From the NCBI GenBank assembly GCA_947497585.1, contig CANMHG010000010.1, forward strand, positions 84,905 through 148,904: a DNA stretch of 64,000 bases, written 5' to 3'. The translations under genes and the position numbers were made by a program. The notes below the pieces were generated by a model. It searched no databases. It was not told the DNA's origin and saw only the letters and a list, made by a program, of their open reading frames with translations. Positions 25,235 to 32,280 of the stretch are shown here, piece by piece; positions within the stretch are counted from its first letter, which is position 1; the number at the start of each line of letters is the position of its first letter. This DNA comes from an uncultured Bacillaceae bacterium (GTDB lineage Bacteria > Bacillota > Bacilli > Bacillales > Bacillaceae_L).

Positions 25235-26364
25235 AGTTTTTGTCTCCCCCTTTTTTCTATATGTAGTTTTTGTGGTTTATAGGTTTCGTCGAAAATTCGT
25301 TGTGCTTCTTCAAATCTACATCGAATATCGTTCAACTGATTTACATGACGCATCCCTTCTATAACTGCAGGGGCTACAGAAGTATAGTTTTTTTGAGTGG
25401 TACTAATATCGCTGTGCCCAAGTGCTTCTTTTGCAATAACCATTAAGTTGGTAAAACTATTGTCCAATTCACTGCTTAAAAGGGACATAGCAAAGCCGTG
25501 TCTGAATTTATGAGCATGAATATTCATGTTTGCTCTTTTCTTTGCTTTATAAATCAGATCGCTAATGGAATGGTTAGTAAGGGGATATCCATGAACATTT
25601 AGAAATAATGGCATGTTGTTTCTATACCTCAGTTTTGATTTCAAATAGGTTTTACTATTTTTGTGCAACCTTTGTATTCGCTCAATCATCGGTCGTGTGA
25701 TATAGGTATTTCGTTCTTTGATTTGACCACCGCGCCCTTTACTTCCTTTAATGGTTATCATGAAGTAGTTCTGTTCTAAAGGGTATGTCAACAAGTCTGG
25801 TAAATCACTGTAAGACATTCGACCAACCTCAGAAATTCTTAACCCTGTATCAAACATAAAATGGATGAGACAGCGCTGATTCTCGTCATGAAAAAAGTGT
25901 AGAAAGTTTATTACTTCATCAACAGTCACGTATTTTGGTATTTTTTTAGCAGGCGGTGGGCTTTTATACCGCCCGTCTATGTATCCAGAATTATCTCTAG
26001 CCCTTCCTGCTTCATCTGTCGTTAGCCACTCCATAAACGCTTTAATAATGGCATCCCTATTTCGAATGGTTGCATACTCTAGAGCATCTAAACTTAACTT
26101 CTTTAAATATCGATCAATACTGTCTCCTTCAATCGCTCTAAGAGTATCATCGACGGTTTGATTCGGAAATTTCTTACCGAGATAATCACAAAAATATTTA
26201 AGCACCTTGGCATATTGGTAAACAGATTGGCTGCTTAGCCTAGCCTTTTTGGAACACTCATAGATATAGTTTGTCGGAAATTCGATCACTCTTTCATGTT
26301 TATCAATAAACACGTATCGTAACGTATCAATATCCTTGTCTGTTGGCTTAAATAAATGGACCAT
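25231..26364 (-). CDS. Tyrosine recombinase 1 (TnpA-like)
   Basis: 377 residues with a full catalytic set: Arg176 in DTGLRISEVGR, His285 and Arg288 in AHKFRHGF, His317 in ALGHSDISTT, and nucleophile Tyr327 in QKNYTS. A SAM-like core-binding domain occupies about 20-120. It most likely performs strand exchange at the AGGAA core in thyB. It is the first of three overlapping recombinases, preceded 38 bases upstream by the RHH gene. Confidence 0.92.
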   Translation of the reverse strand: MVHLFKPTDKDIDTLRYVFIDKHERVIEFPTNYIYECSKKARLSSQSVYQYAKVLKYFCDYLGKKFPNQTVDDTLRAIEGDSIDRYLKKLSLDALEYATIRNRDAIIKAFMEWLTTDEAGRARDNSGYIDGRYKSPPPAKKIPKYVTVDEVINFLHFFHDENQRCLIHFMFDTGLRISEVGRMSYSDLPDLLTYPLEQNYFMITIKGSKGRGGQIKERNTYITRPMIERIQRLHKNSKTYLKSKLRYRNNMPLFLNVHGYPLTNHSISDLIYKAKKRANMNIHAHKFRHGFAMSLLSSELDNSFTNLMVIAKEALGHSDISTTQKNYTSVAPAVIEGMRHVNQLNDIRCRFEEAQRIFDETYKPQKLHIEKRGRQKL

Positions 26365-26401
26365 ACAATCACCTTCAATTTTAATACCCCGAATTACTAA
26401 A

Positions 26402-26593
26402 CTACTTTTTCGGCATGATTAATTCTGTAAAAATAAACATATTTTTGTCCTCATAATTCGCGACTAGGCTGGTTAAAGCCATTAGCGATAATTGATTAAC
26501 TGAATACCCTGTTTCATCAGCCATCCTTTTAATGTCTTCTTTTAATTTTGGCGGAAGATAAATCCCGATTCTTTCAGTGTTTTTTGTACTCAC
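26402..26593 (-). CDS. Ribbon-helix-helix regulator
   Basis: 63 residues from a GTG at 26593 with CAGGAG 11 bases upstream; the frame is open further 5' but that part crosses the promoter. ERIGIYLPPKLKEDIKRMADETGYSVNQLSLMAL is the Arc/CopG beta-alpha-alpha fold. First gene of the recombinase-thyA operon, so likely an autoregulator or an excision-direction factor. Confidence 0.78.
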   Translation of the reverse strand: MSTKNTERIGIYLPPKLKEDIKRMADETGYSVNQLSLMALTSLVANYEDKNMFIFTELIMPKK

Positions 26594-26696
26594 GTTACGT
26601 TCACACTCCTGTGGTGTTATAGTATTGTTACTTGTCTCTGTGATGGCACCATTGATATGAAAACACCAAAAACAAGAACACAAGTTCTTATTTTGA

Positions 26697-26725
26697 ATAA
26701 TATCGAACATCTGTTCCTAATTCAA
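26697..26725 (-). promoter_or_regulatory. SOS-type promoter of the recombinase-thyA operon
   Basis: On minus: TTGAAT (26720-26725), 17-base spacer, TATTAT (26697-26702). The spacer contains, on plus, CGAACATCTGTTCC (26704-26717), which fits the Bacillus LexA consensus CGAACRNRYGTTYC at 13 of 14 positions. LexA here would block polymerase directly, and DNA damage would release recombinases and thyA together. Confidence 0.72.
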
Positions 26726-26788
26726 ATGAAAAAATTTCCTGTTATTTTCCTCACACTTCTTTAACAACTTATAACCACATAGTTACAA

Positions 26789-26802
26789 TTAACCACGGTT
26801 AA
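26789..26802. promoter_or_regulatory. Palindrome TTAACC-AC-GGTTAA
   Basis: Perfect 6-bp arms between the RHH operon promoter and the end of the next gene. Candidate RHH-protein operator or recombinase site; no direct proof. Confidence 0.35.
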
Positions 26803-26811
26803 ATAAAAATA

Positions 26812-26838
26812 AACAGGCCATTAATGGACCTGCCTGTG
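26812..26838 (-). terminator. Terminator of the 26844-28001 gene
   Basis: On minus, ACAGGCAGGTCCATTAATGGCCTGT hairpin (given as 26812-26838) followed by TTATTTTTA. Confidence 0.6.
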
Positions 26839-26843
26839 GATAT

Positions 26844-28001
26844 CTATTTAGTAAGGTTGTGTATGGTTTCCCTTAGTTCATCTAGTGAATTTTCGTTTTT
26901 GTTAATGGTTCTGATTAGATAGGCAAAGAATTCCTCTAATAGATGCCTCATTTCTTTGTATCGACGTGACTCTATACTTTTTGGGTGTAAAAGCTGATGC
27001 AGTATATTGTGCATTCTTTCATCAAAAGAGTCTCCTGTACTTAAAATTTCATAAATTGGTAATCCCATATCTTGAAATAAGAATAAATCTTCTTTTTTAT
27101 AGTTGTAAGTAGAAGCAAGTTTCGTTGGTTGCTCAATACTTTGCCAATTCCACCTCTCCATAAATTCCTCGATAAACTCTTTTTTCGTTTCATAATTCTT
27201 ATCAATAACCTTTTGTAAGTTCCTTTTAAACCGATCTCTGTATGCAAAGAACACTTCTTTATCACGAGGATTTCGGTTGCTAACAGGCAAATGTTCTCTC
27301 TGCATCGCAGACTGAACTCCAAAAGAATATCTAATGTCTAATAGGTTTCCAAATAATTTTCTGTCCATTTTTTCATTGTTCTTATACCATTTTGAAACCT
27401 GAAAATGATAAGTCACAACATGCTTCGTCACCTTGTCTAATGCCTTTTCTTTTAACTCATCTCTTAGAGCTTGCCGTATAATATCATTCACTGGATGTTG
27501 CGCGTATAACAAGTAAAATTCAATTGCTGAATACAACGCTATTTCAGTCTCCTCTAAAGAAAGAGAGTATTCCGTATAGTCCACAAGCATCAGTAGATAA
27601 ATTCTCTTTTTATCCATAAACGATAGGTGCTTATACTGTTCTTCGCTCTTACTACCTTTCGATTCATCTAGGGGTGATTTTTTCAATTCAGAAGTATATT
27701 TCAATATCAATTGATATTTCTTTAGTACCGGTATTGAGTCCACAGCGTCATCTTGTTGAAATGTAATGAATTCATTTATATCAGGATGTTGTTCATGTGA
27801 TAAAAACGATGTTTCCTCTTGGATACGCCTAATGACACTCAATGCACCAAACCTAATATTCCTTTTATGAAAAATTAAATACCTTAGTTTCAGCATACTT
27901 GGTGTATCTATATATTTTTTTTGGTATACCTCATTGTAGATCGTGAGTTTTTGATCTATTGACATGGAACTGTACATATTCTCTAAGCTATCTACATTCA
28001 T
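26844..28001 (-). CDS. Hypothetical 385-aa element protein
   Basis: Mostly alpha-helical, soluble, charged; no signal, TM or motif that I can name. ATG with GGGAGAG upstream, divergent from the YolD-like gene and separated from the recombinase operon by a terminator. Patterns such as SFMDKKRIYLLMLVDYTEYS and RHLLEEFFAYLIRTINK suggest a helical repeat fold. It may be a control or effector gene of the element; the function is unknown. Confidence 0.75.
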   Translation of the reverse strand: MNVDSLENMYSSMSIDQKLTIYNEVYQKKYIDTPSMLKLRYLIFHKRNIRFGALSVIRRIQEETSFLSHEQHPDINEFITFQQDDAVDSIPVLKKYQLILKYTSELKKSPLDESKGSKSEEQYKHLSFMDKKRIYLLMLVDYTEYSLSLEETEIALYSAIEFYLLYAQHPVNDIIRQALRDELKEKALDKVTKHVVTYHFQVSKWYKNNEKMDRKLFGNLLDIRYSFGVQSAMQREHLPVSNRNPRDKEVFFAYRDRFKRNLQKVIDKNYETKKEFIEEFMERWNWQSIEQPTKLASTYNYKKEDLFLFQDMGLPIYEILSTGDSFDERMHNILHQLLHPKSIESRRYKEMRHLLEEFFAYLIRTINKNENSLDELRETIHNLTK

Positions 28002-28102
28002 TTTTACTCTCCCTATAACTCTTTTTAACTTCAGAATAGACAGTTTTTACAATCTTTAAACAATTTAACTGTTATCTTAACACTAGAAGGTGTGATTGAA
28101 AC

Positions 28103-28117
28103 AGAACGTACATTCGT
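28103..28117 (+). promoter_or_regulatory. Possible second LexA-like box
   Basis: AGAACGTACATTCGT matches CGAACRNRYGTTYC less well (two or three mismatches). It lies 33 bases before the YolD-like start, beside TATAGT (28123-28128). YolD genes elsewhere are often SOS genes, which supports but does not prove it. Confidence 0.35.
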
Positions 28118-28149
28118 ATTAATATAGTTATAGAAGGAGGTGTGAAAAA

Positions 28150-28770
28150 ATGAGTGAACGATTTCGTGTTATGTTTGTGTTTCGCTACCCAATTGAAGTT
28201 CAATTCCTTATTGTGGTTGGGGTTGATTATGACAACGGTTGTCTGTTTTCAATTTTACTACATAGCCCACATGATCGTATCCAACTCGACTACAACACTG
28301 AACACTATCCAAAAGACCTTATTGAGTTCCTAGAAGGTGAACAAGATTTTATCAATTCTGGGTTTTACGACATTCGTTCCTGGTCAATGAACCTTATGGA
28401 AAAACAACTTAAAGAAAGGATGACGTTTCATATGAATACCTTTGATCGAGGGTTAAAAAAATGGGCCCCATTTAAATCACTACCAGAACAATGGAGCATG
28501 CTACGTCATCGAGACGAGCAAGACAAAAAGAAACAAAAGCCTCTCTTGGATGAATACCAGCTCGAAGAAATAAATCAATATATCCAAGAAAGTTTAGCTC
28601 ATTCGACACCACTGTTGTTCAAAATTCATGAACAGGGCATGGATCAATGTATAGGTCCTGGTGTGGTTTCCAAAATCGACCCCTATACGAAAGTAATGAA
28701 TATCGAAGACCACCAAGGTCACTTATTTAAAGTGAAATTTGACACTCTAATTGGTGTCCAGACCGCATGA
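28150..28770 (+). CDS. YolD-like protein with extra N-terminal domain
   Basis: 206 residues. The C-terminal ~100 residues (KKWAPFKSLPEQWSMLRH ... GPGVVSKIDPYTKVMNIED ... FKVKFDTLIGVQ) match the YolD family, found next to UvrX-type Y-family polymerases in Bacillus. An N-terminal domain of ~90 residues (FRVMFVFRYPIEVQFLIVVGVDYD) is extra. No polymerase gene is adjacent. GAAGGAGGTG precedes the ATG. It overlaps or abuts the DnaA-domain gene, so the two are one operon. Confidence 0.75.
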   Translation: MSERFRVMFVFRYPIEVQFLIVVGVDYDNGCLFSILLHSPHDRIQLDYNTEHYPKDLIEFLEGEQDFINSGFYDIRSWSMNLMEKQLKERMTFHMNTFDRGLKKWAPFKSLPEQWSMLRHRDEQDKKKQKPLLDEYQLEEINQYIQESLAHSTPLLFKIHEQGMDQCIGPGVVSKIDPYTKVMNIEDHQGHLFKVKFDTLIGVQTA

Positions 28771-28799
28771 ATAAATCTAATGCAAATGGGGAGAAACGT

Positions 28800-29573
28800 A
28801 TGAACAACGATGAATTTTGGGAAACTGTTTTAAAAGAAGTTAGCGGAAAGATATCCTCACCCAGCTATGAGACATGGTTTAAAAATACAAGTGGGTTTGT
28901 TGAGAATGACCTAGTAATTGTCACAACAAGAACGAAAGAAGTTGCAGCGTGGCTAGAATGCAGGTATTCAACCTTACTTAGCGAAATTACAACAAACCTT
29001 ACAGGCAAAGAGTATATGTTTAAATTCTACTCATCAGAAATATACGACCCCACTAGCACTTCCATTGAATTTCAGGAAGATCGCATTGATTCGTTACGTG
29101 ATCGCGTTAAAGAAGTGGAAAACAGAGTAAGGAATTTAGAACCTCGTATCCACGAGATAGAACAAGGAGAACTCCCTTCTCGTTACGAAAAAAGCAATAT
29201 CTTTCGTTTAAGGCGATATGAAATACGCTTTATCCTAGACGTTTACAAAGAGCTTTTTACAAGGTTTGAAGAAAGGACTTCAGTGGTACTGGCATGTTCG
29301 TCTTTCATAAATCGTTTGTCTTTAGATTCCCATTACGTAACCGCTAATAGCGAGAAGTATTGGGCTGATTACATATCTCGAGAATATGAGTGCATGACAG
29401 ATATGAAACAATTATACTTTTGGTCAAGTGAATGGCAGGAAATGATTAATGTAAGCCTTCAAGATTTAAAAGAAGGCTGTTATACATCTCACTGTACAGT
29501 TGATTCTCTTATAAAAGAACTTGGTATGAACGAGAATAAGCATAGTTGGAAGGATAATACACCAAATGAATGA
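28800..29573 (+). CDS. DnaA domain-I protein without ATPase domain
   Basis: 257 residues from the ATG at 28800, chosen for GGGGAG upstream; an ATG at 28767 overlapping the previous stop is also possible. Residues ~1-80 (FWETVLKEVSGKISSPSYETWFKNTSGF...VTTRTKEVAAWLECRYSTLLSEI) resemble the DnaA N-terminal domain that contacts DnaB helicase and regulators. A coiled-coil stretch follows (DSLRDRVKEVENRVRNLEPR) and then an unassigned region. No AAA+ or DNA-binding domain IV. It could bind helicase loaders or compete with DnaA. Confidence 0.76.
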   Translation: MNNDEFWETVLKEVSGKISSPSYETWFKNTSGFVENDLVIVTTRTKEVAAWLECRYSTLLSEITTNLTGKEYMFKFYSSEIYDPTSTSIEFQEDRIDSLRDRVKEVENRVRNLEPRIHEIEQGELPSRYEKSNIFRLRRYEIRFILDVYKELFTRFEERTSVVLACSSFINRLSLDSHYVTANSEKYWADYISREYECMTDMKQLYFWSSEWQEMINVSLQDLKEGCYTSHCTVDSLIKELGMNENKHSWKDNTPNE

Positions 29574-29757
29574 GAATCCAACTACATTAGCTGATATTTT
29601 ATATGCATTTGATCATAACTTAACATTGTTAAATATTTTAGTGGAGTACCTTCAAGAACTTTCACAAGGTATGGAAGGTGATGAAGCTAACGAAATAAGG
29701 GTTATTATCGAGATGATCGACAAGGTTAGACTGGATTTACTTAAAAGTGTAGGATAG
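29566..29757 (+). CDS. Small helical hypothetical protein
   Basis: 63 acidic residues, ATG overlapping the end of the DnaA-domain gene by 8 bases (coupled translation). Predicted helical hairpin (LLNILVEYLQELSQ ... EIRVIIEMIDKVRLDLL). No family recognised. Terminator follows after 5 bases. Confidence 0.65.
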   Translation: MNENPTTLADILYAFDHNLTLLNILVEYLQELSQGMEGDEANEIRVIIEMIDKVRLDLLKSVG

Positions 29758-29762
29758 TTTCA

Positions 29763-29796
29763 AAAAAGAACTTGTAATGTTTTACAAGTTCTTTTT
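29763..29796 (+). terminator. Terminator of YolD/DnaA-I operon
   Basis: AAAAAGAACTTGT-8 nt-ACAAGTTCTTTTT, 13-bp perfect stem. Confidence 0.85.
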
Positions 29797-29905
29797 GCTT
29801 TAGTTATTTATTTGTGTCAATTTCAGTAAACATTTGTGGACTTTCAATTAATTCCAATAATTAATGATACACTCAATTAGATTCCAATGGAAAGAAGGAA
29901 TTAGT

Positions 29906-30193
29906 ATGCCTAAGTTAATCACCGTCAAAAGAGCTAAAGAAGAGATTGAGCGTTTAAACCACTATATTAATCTAGTTGAAGCATATGAAACAGATACTAT
30001 TGAGAAATGAATACGCCCTGACTAGGTTGAAACTGCTAAAGAGCAAGGAATAACAAAAGACGACCTTCCAATTACGATGGAATTCGCGAAATCAATCATT
30101 ACCGGAAAAGCCACTGATGAACTTCACCGATGGTTAAAGTCAGGCTACAACATCAAAATTAAGCCCAATAAGAAAGTAACCTATTCATACTAA
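29906..30193 (+). pseudogene. Degenerate small gene with two in-frame stops
   Basis: ATG with AGAAGGAA upstream. One frame of 96 codons reads MPKLITVKRAKEEIERLNHYINL..., is broken by TGA (30008-30010) and TAG five codons later, and resumes as VETAKEQGITKDDLP...ATDELHRWLKSGYNIKIK. Both halves look like one helical Bacillus protein, so a dead gene is likely. The first part alone would be a 34-aa peptide. 30194-30253 holds nothing clear. Confidence 0.6.
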
Positions 30194-30253
30194 ATCCAAA
30201 CCAGTAACTCGGTTTTTTTGGGTGTAACATTACCATTCAAACGTCTAGTTAGT

Positions 30254-31429
30254 TTAAGGTCTAGTTTGAGTGCTTTTTAACAACTGAGCAGTAAGCCCAT
30301 CTGGTAGAGTTGGGCTTGAATCTCCTTTAAGTAACCCTGTATCAGCTCTACTAAAGATTGATTGAAGAACGATTGAACGCTCGTCTTTACTCACAGCCTC
30401 TTCCTTCAACAAGGAAAGATATACATAGGTCAGTTGATATCTCTCTTTTGCATCTTTTGCTAAATGATATGAACTTGTTGAAAGCTTAATAAAAAAGTTC
30501 ACAAGGAAAAATCCTATCGAAACGAGAACCGTCATTAATAGGATGGAACGAACAGACATAAAATCAAGTTTGTTGCTAGTAGGTATTAAAAATAAAATTA
30601 TGAGAATAAAGACTGAAAACCCAATAACAGATCCCACGGCCCAATTTTTCCACAGCTTACCCTTTAGTTCGTGCTCTTCGCTATAATTTTCCCAGTATTT
30701 CGCTGGACTTTCTAATCTCAACTTTTCTTCATACAAGGTATGTAAATCTTCAAGTTTCTTTTGCTTGTCATCCAAAAATGCTTCCGTAGTTGTGTGGATG
30801 TTCTGCTGCCACTCAGTTAATGTACTTGAATACTGATCAAACTCACCTTCAAAGTCGTTGACGACTTCTCTGTATTGTTCTTTAAGAGATGGGACAAGTT
30901 TTGATTCTCTTTCGTCCAAAGTAACAGCTATTTCCGAGCTTTTAAAAGCCATCGACATCATCAGCCCATTAAAATAGTCTGTATAATGCAATGTACCTTG
31001 ATTAAGGGTACTGTGGACTCCATTTAGCATCACCAGGAGCAAATAATGGATGGCAGCATCTGCTTGCAAATGATGAACTGCATACCTCTCTTTTACAAAC
31101 TTACCAACTTCAGTGGTCGAAAATACACATGGAAACGTATTACTTCTCATCAGGTTTAATGATTGATTTAACTGTTGTTTTGCCTGTTCAAGGTTTTTTT
31201 CTTGCTGTTGAATCATACTGTTTAAATGATTATAAGCAGTATAAAAATGAGCTTTTATCTTACTCGTCTCTCCAGAAGTACACTCTTCCCAAAAGTTCTT
31301 TTCTTTCTCTAAGAAACTATAGAATCGATTTAATGAGCTGAACCTCTTAGGGTTGCTTTCAGGATATAACACAAGCGACACATCTAATTCCTTAAAATAT
31401 GCTTTTAATTCATCCTTAAATTCAGTCAC
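30254..31429 (-). CDS. DUF6161-like membrane protein
   Basis: 391 residues. The N-terminal ~240 are helical coiled coil (SMIQQQEKNLEQAKQQLNQSL...), SPAKYWENYSEEHELKGK leads to two TM helices (about 268-286 and 298-316), and the cytoplasmic end reads HLAKDAKERYQLTYVYLSLLKEEA...ERSIVLQSIFSRADTGLLK. This matches the DUF6161 plan as I remember it. Such two-TM coiled-coil proteins occur in defence loci as possible membrane effectors; that role is a guess. First gene inside the right end and in line with the native thyB promoter. Confidence 0.7.
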   Translation of the reverse strand: MTEFKDELKAYFKELDVSLVLYPESNPKRFSSLNRFYSFLEKEKNFWEECTSGETSKIKAHFYTAYNHLNSMIQQQEKNLEQAKQQLNQSLNLMRSNTFPCVFSTTEVGKFVKERYAVHHLQADAAIHYLLLVMLNGVHSTLNQGTLHYTDYFNGLMMSMAFKSSEIAVTLDERESKLVPSLKEQYREVVNDFEGEFDQYSSTLTEWQQNIHTTTEAFLDDKQKKLEDLHTLYEEKLRLESPAKYWENYSEEHELKGKLWKNWAVGSVIGFSVFILIILFLIPTSNKLDFMSVRSILLMTVLVSIGFFLVNFFIKLSTSSYHLAKDAKERYQLTYVYLSLLKEEAVSKDERSIVLQSIFSRADTGLLKGDSSPTLPDGLTAQLLKSTQTRP

Positions 31430-31529
31430 GCCTTTTCTTCCCTTCCTCTAATTCTAATTTTTATGTTCATAAAAAAAACTAATGTTTACGCATTAGCCTT
31501 GGTAGTGAGTTAACTATTTATTTTAAGGT

Positions 31530-31572
31530 CCTCGTTCTATCGAACTCCGGATACGCTATCCTCGCTACGAGG
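31530..31572. other. Three-way-junction-like structure in right arm
   Basis: Outer stem CCTCGT (31530-31535) / ACGAGG (31567-31572) encloses GTTC-TATC-GAAC and GGATA-CGC-TATCC. The segment is GC-richer than its surroundings. Could be a folded single-strand recombination site or an RNA; not a tRNA by length or arms. Confidence 0.45.
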
Positions 31573-31584
31573 CTCCTTCCTCTT

Positions 31585-31602
31585 TTAAGAATTAATTCTT
31601 AA
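31585..31602. promoter_or_regulatory. 18-bp perfect palindrome near right end
   Basis: TTAAGAATTAATTCTTAA, 13 bases after the structured segment and about 100 bases from the element tip. Suits a dimeric DNA-binding protein such as the RHH factor. The rest of 31430-31693 has no gene. Confidence 0.5.
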
Positions 31603-31693
31603 TGAATATTTAGTGGAGGTTATTATTATTTGTATTTAATCATTTATGGTTAGTAGTCTAAGATTGTGTAGTCGTATTCAACACTTTTTGTTT

Positions 31694-31709
31694 GCTAGTG
31701 AAAAAGGAA
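31694..31709 (-). repeat. Right end of element: terminal inverted repeat and core
   Basis: GCTAGTGAAAA (31694-31704) is the reverse complement of the left end, then AGGAA (31705-31709), the shared core. GATTGT at 31662-31667 mirrors the left subterminal box. Confidence 0.88.
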
Positions 31710-32219
31710 CAAATCTGCTGACCTTTGATAAAGTTGACACGATAATCTGCCATTCGCAACGTAAAATTGAAATAAGCAATGACAAGGTGGCAATGCCATA
31801 TTGTCGACATCGGAAACATTCCAAGCACTAACAATTAATCTGCGCGAGTCAGGATTTGTTTTTATCTGATGTATTAAGTTTGATATCTGATCAATCGTCT
31901 TACCATCATGAGTAGGCCATGAACGCCACTGATGACCATAAACAGGGCCTAAATCTCCATTTTCATCTGCCCACTCATTCCAAATACGTACTCCATTATC
32001 ATTAAGATACTTTATATTTGTATCACCATTTAGAAACCACAATAATTCATGAATGATAGATTTAAGATGTAATTTTTTAGTAGTAACTAATGGGAAGCCT
32101 TCCTTTAAGTTAAAGCGTATTTGATGCCCAAAGGCACTATATGTCCCTGTACCTGTTCTATCTTCCTTAAACACACCGTTATCAAGGATATGTTGACAAA
32201 GTTCGAGATATTTCTTCAT
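31705..32219 (-). pseudogene. thyB: thyB, 5' part with catalytic Cys, interrupted
   Basis: Encodes residues 1-172 of a 264-aa thymidylate synthase: [30 protein letters not shown], the catalytic [11 protein letters not shown] and YQRSADLFL, then two element codons (FH) and a stop at 31695. It lacks the C-terminal folate- and dUMP-binding part and should be inactive. The native promoter and GGAGG ribosome site remain, so a useless truncated protein may still be made. Confidence 0.95.
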
Positions 32220-32252
32220 TTATTAAAAACCTCCACTAGACTAATAGAGTTT

Positions 32253-32280
32253 ATTATATCAAAACTATCGGTATGTCGAA
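32253..32280 (-). promoter_or_regulatory. Native thyB promoter
   Basis: On minus: TTCGAC (32275-32280), 16-base spacer, TATAAT (32253-32258), partly inside the end of the peptidase gene. Originally it drove thyB-dfrA-ypkP; now it points into the element. Confidence 0.55.

Larger units (their letters stand above)
12580..31709. mobile_element. 19.1-kb tyrosine-recombinase element inserted in thyB and carrying its own thyA
   Basis: Both junctions can be read directly. The host sequences join at AGGAA (12575-12579 and 31705-31709), and fusion through one copy restores ThyB (...RSADLFL-GVPFN...). The ends are inverted: TTTTCACTAGC at 12581-12591 on plus and the same at 31694-31704 on minus, with ACAATC ending exactly 43 bp inside each terminus. 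Cargo: HEPN gene, cassette-like array, thyA, four-gene recombinase module, RHH regulator, unknown gene, YolD-like, DnaA-domain-I protein, DUF6161-like membrane protein. The module resembles Tn554-type tnpABC. No plasmid transfer or phage structural genes are seen. Confidence 0.93.

Noticed and set aside
26594..26710. N-terminal extension of the RHH protein
   Set aside because: That stretch crosses the SOS-type promoter and is Cys-rich and low in coding character; the GTG at 26593 has a good ribosome site.
31530..31572. tRNA gene
   Set aside because: Only about 43 bases and three stems; no anticodon arm or T-loop sequence. No tRNA or rRNA was found elsewhere in the window.
12580..31709. Prophage or conjugative element
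   Set aside because: No capsid, terminase, portal, relaxase or type IV secretion genes are seen between the ends.
12295..32219. thyB pieces as two separate thymidylate synthase genes, or a group I intron in thyB
   Set aside because: Neither piece has a complete active site. The insert is 19 kb with recombinases and inverted ends, not an intron-sized RNA.
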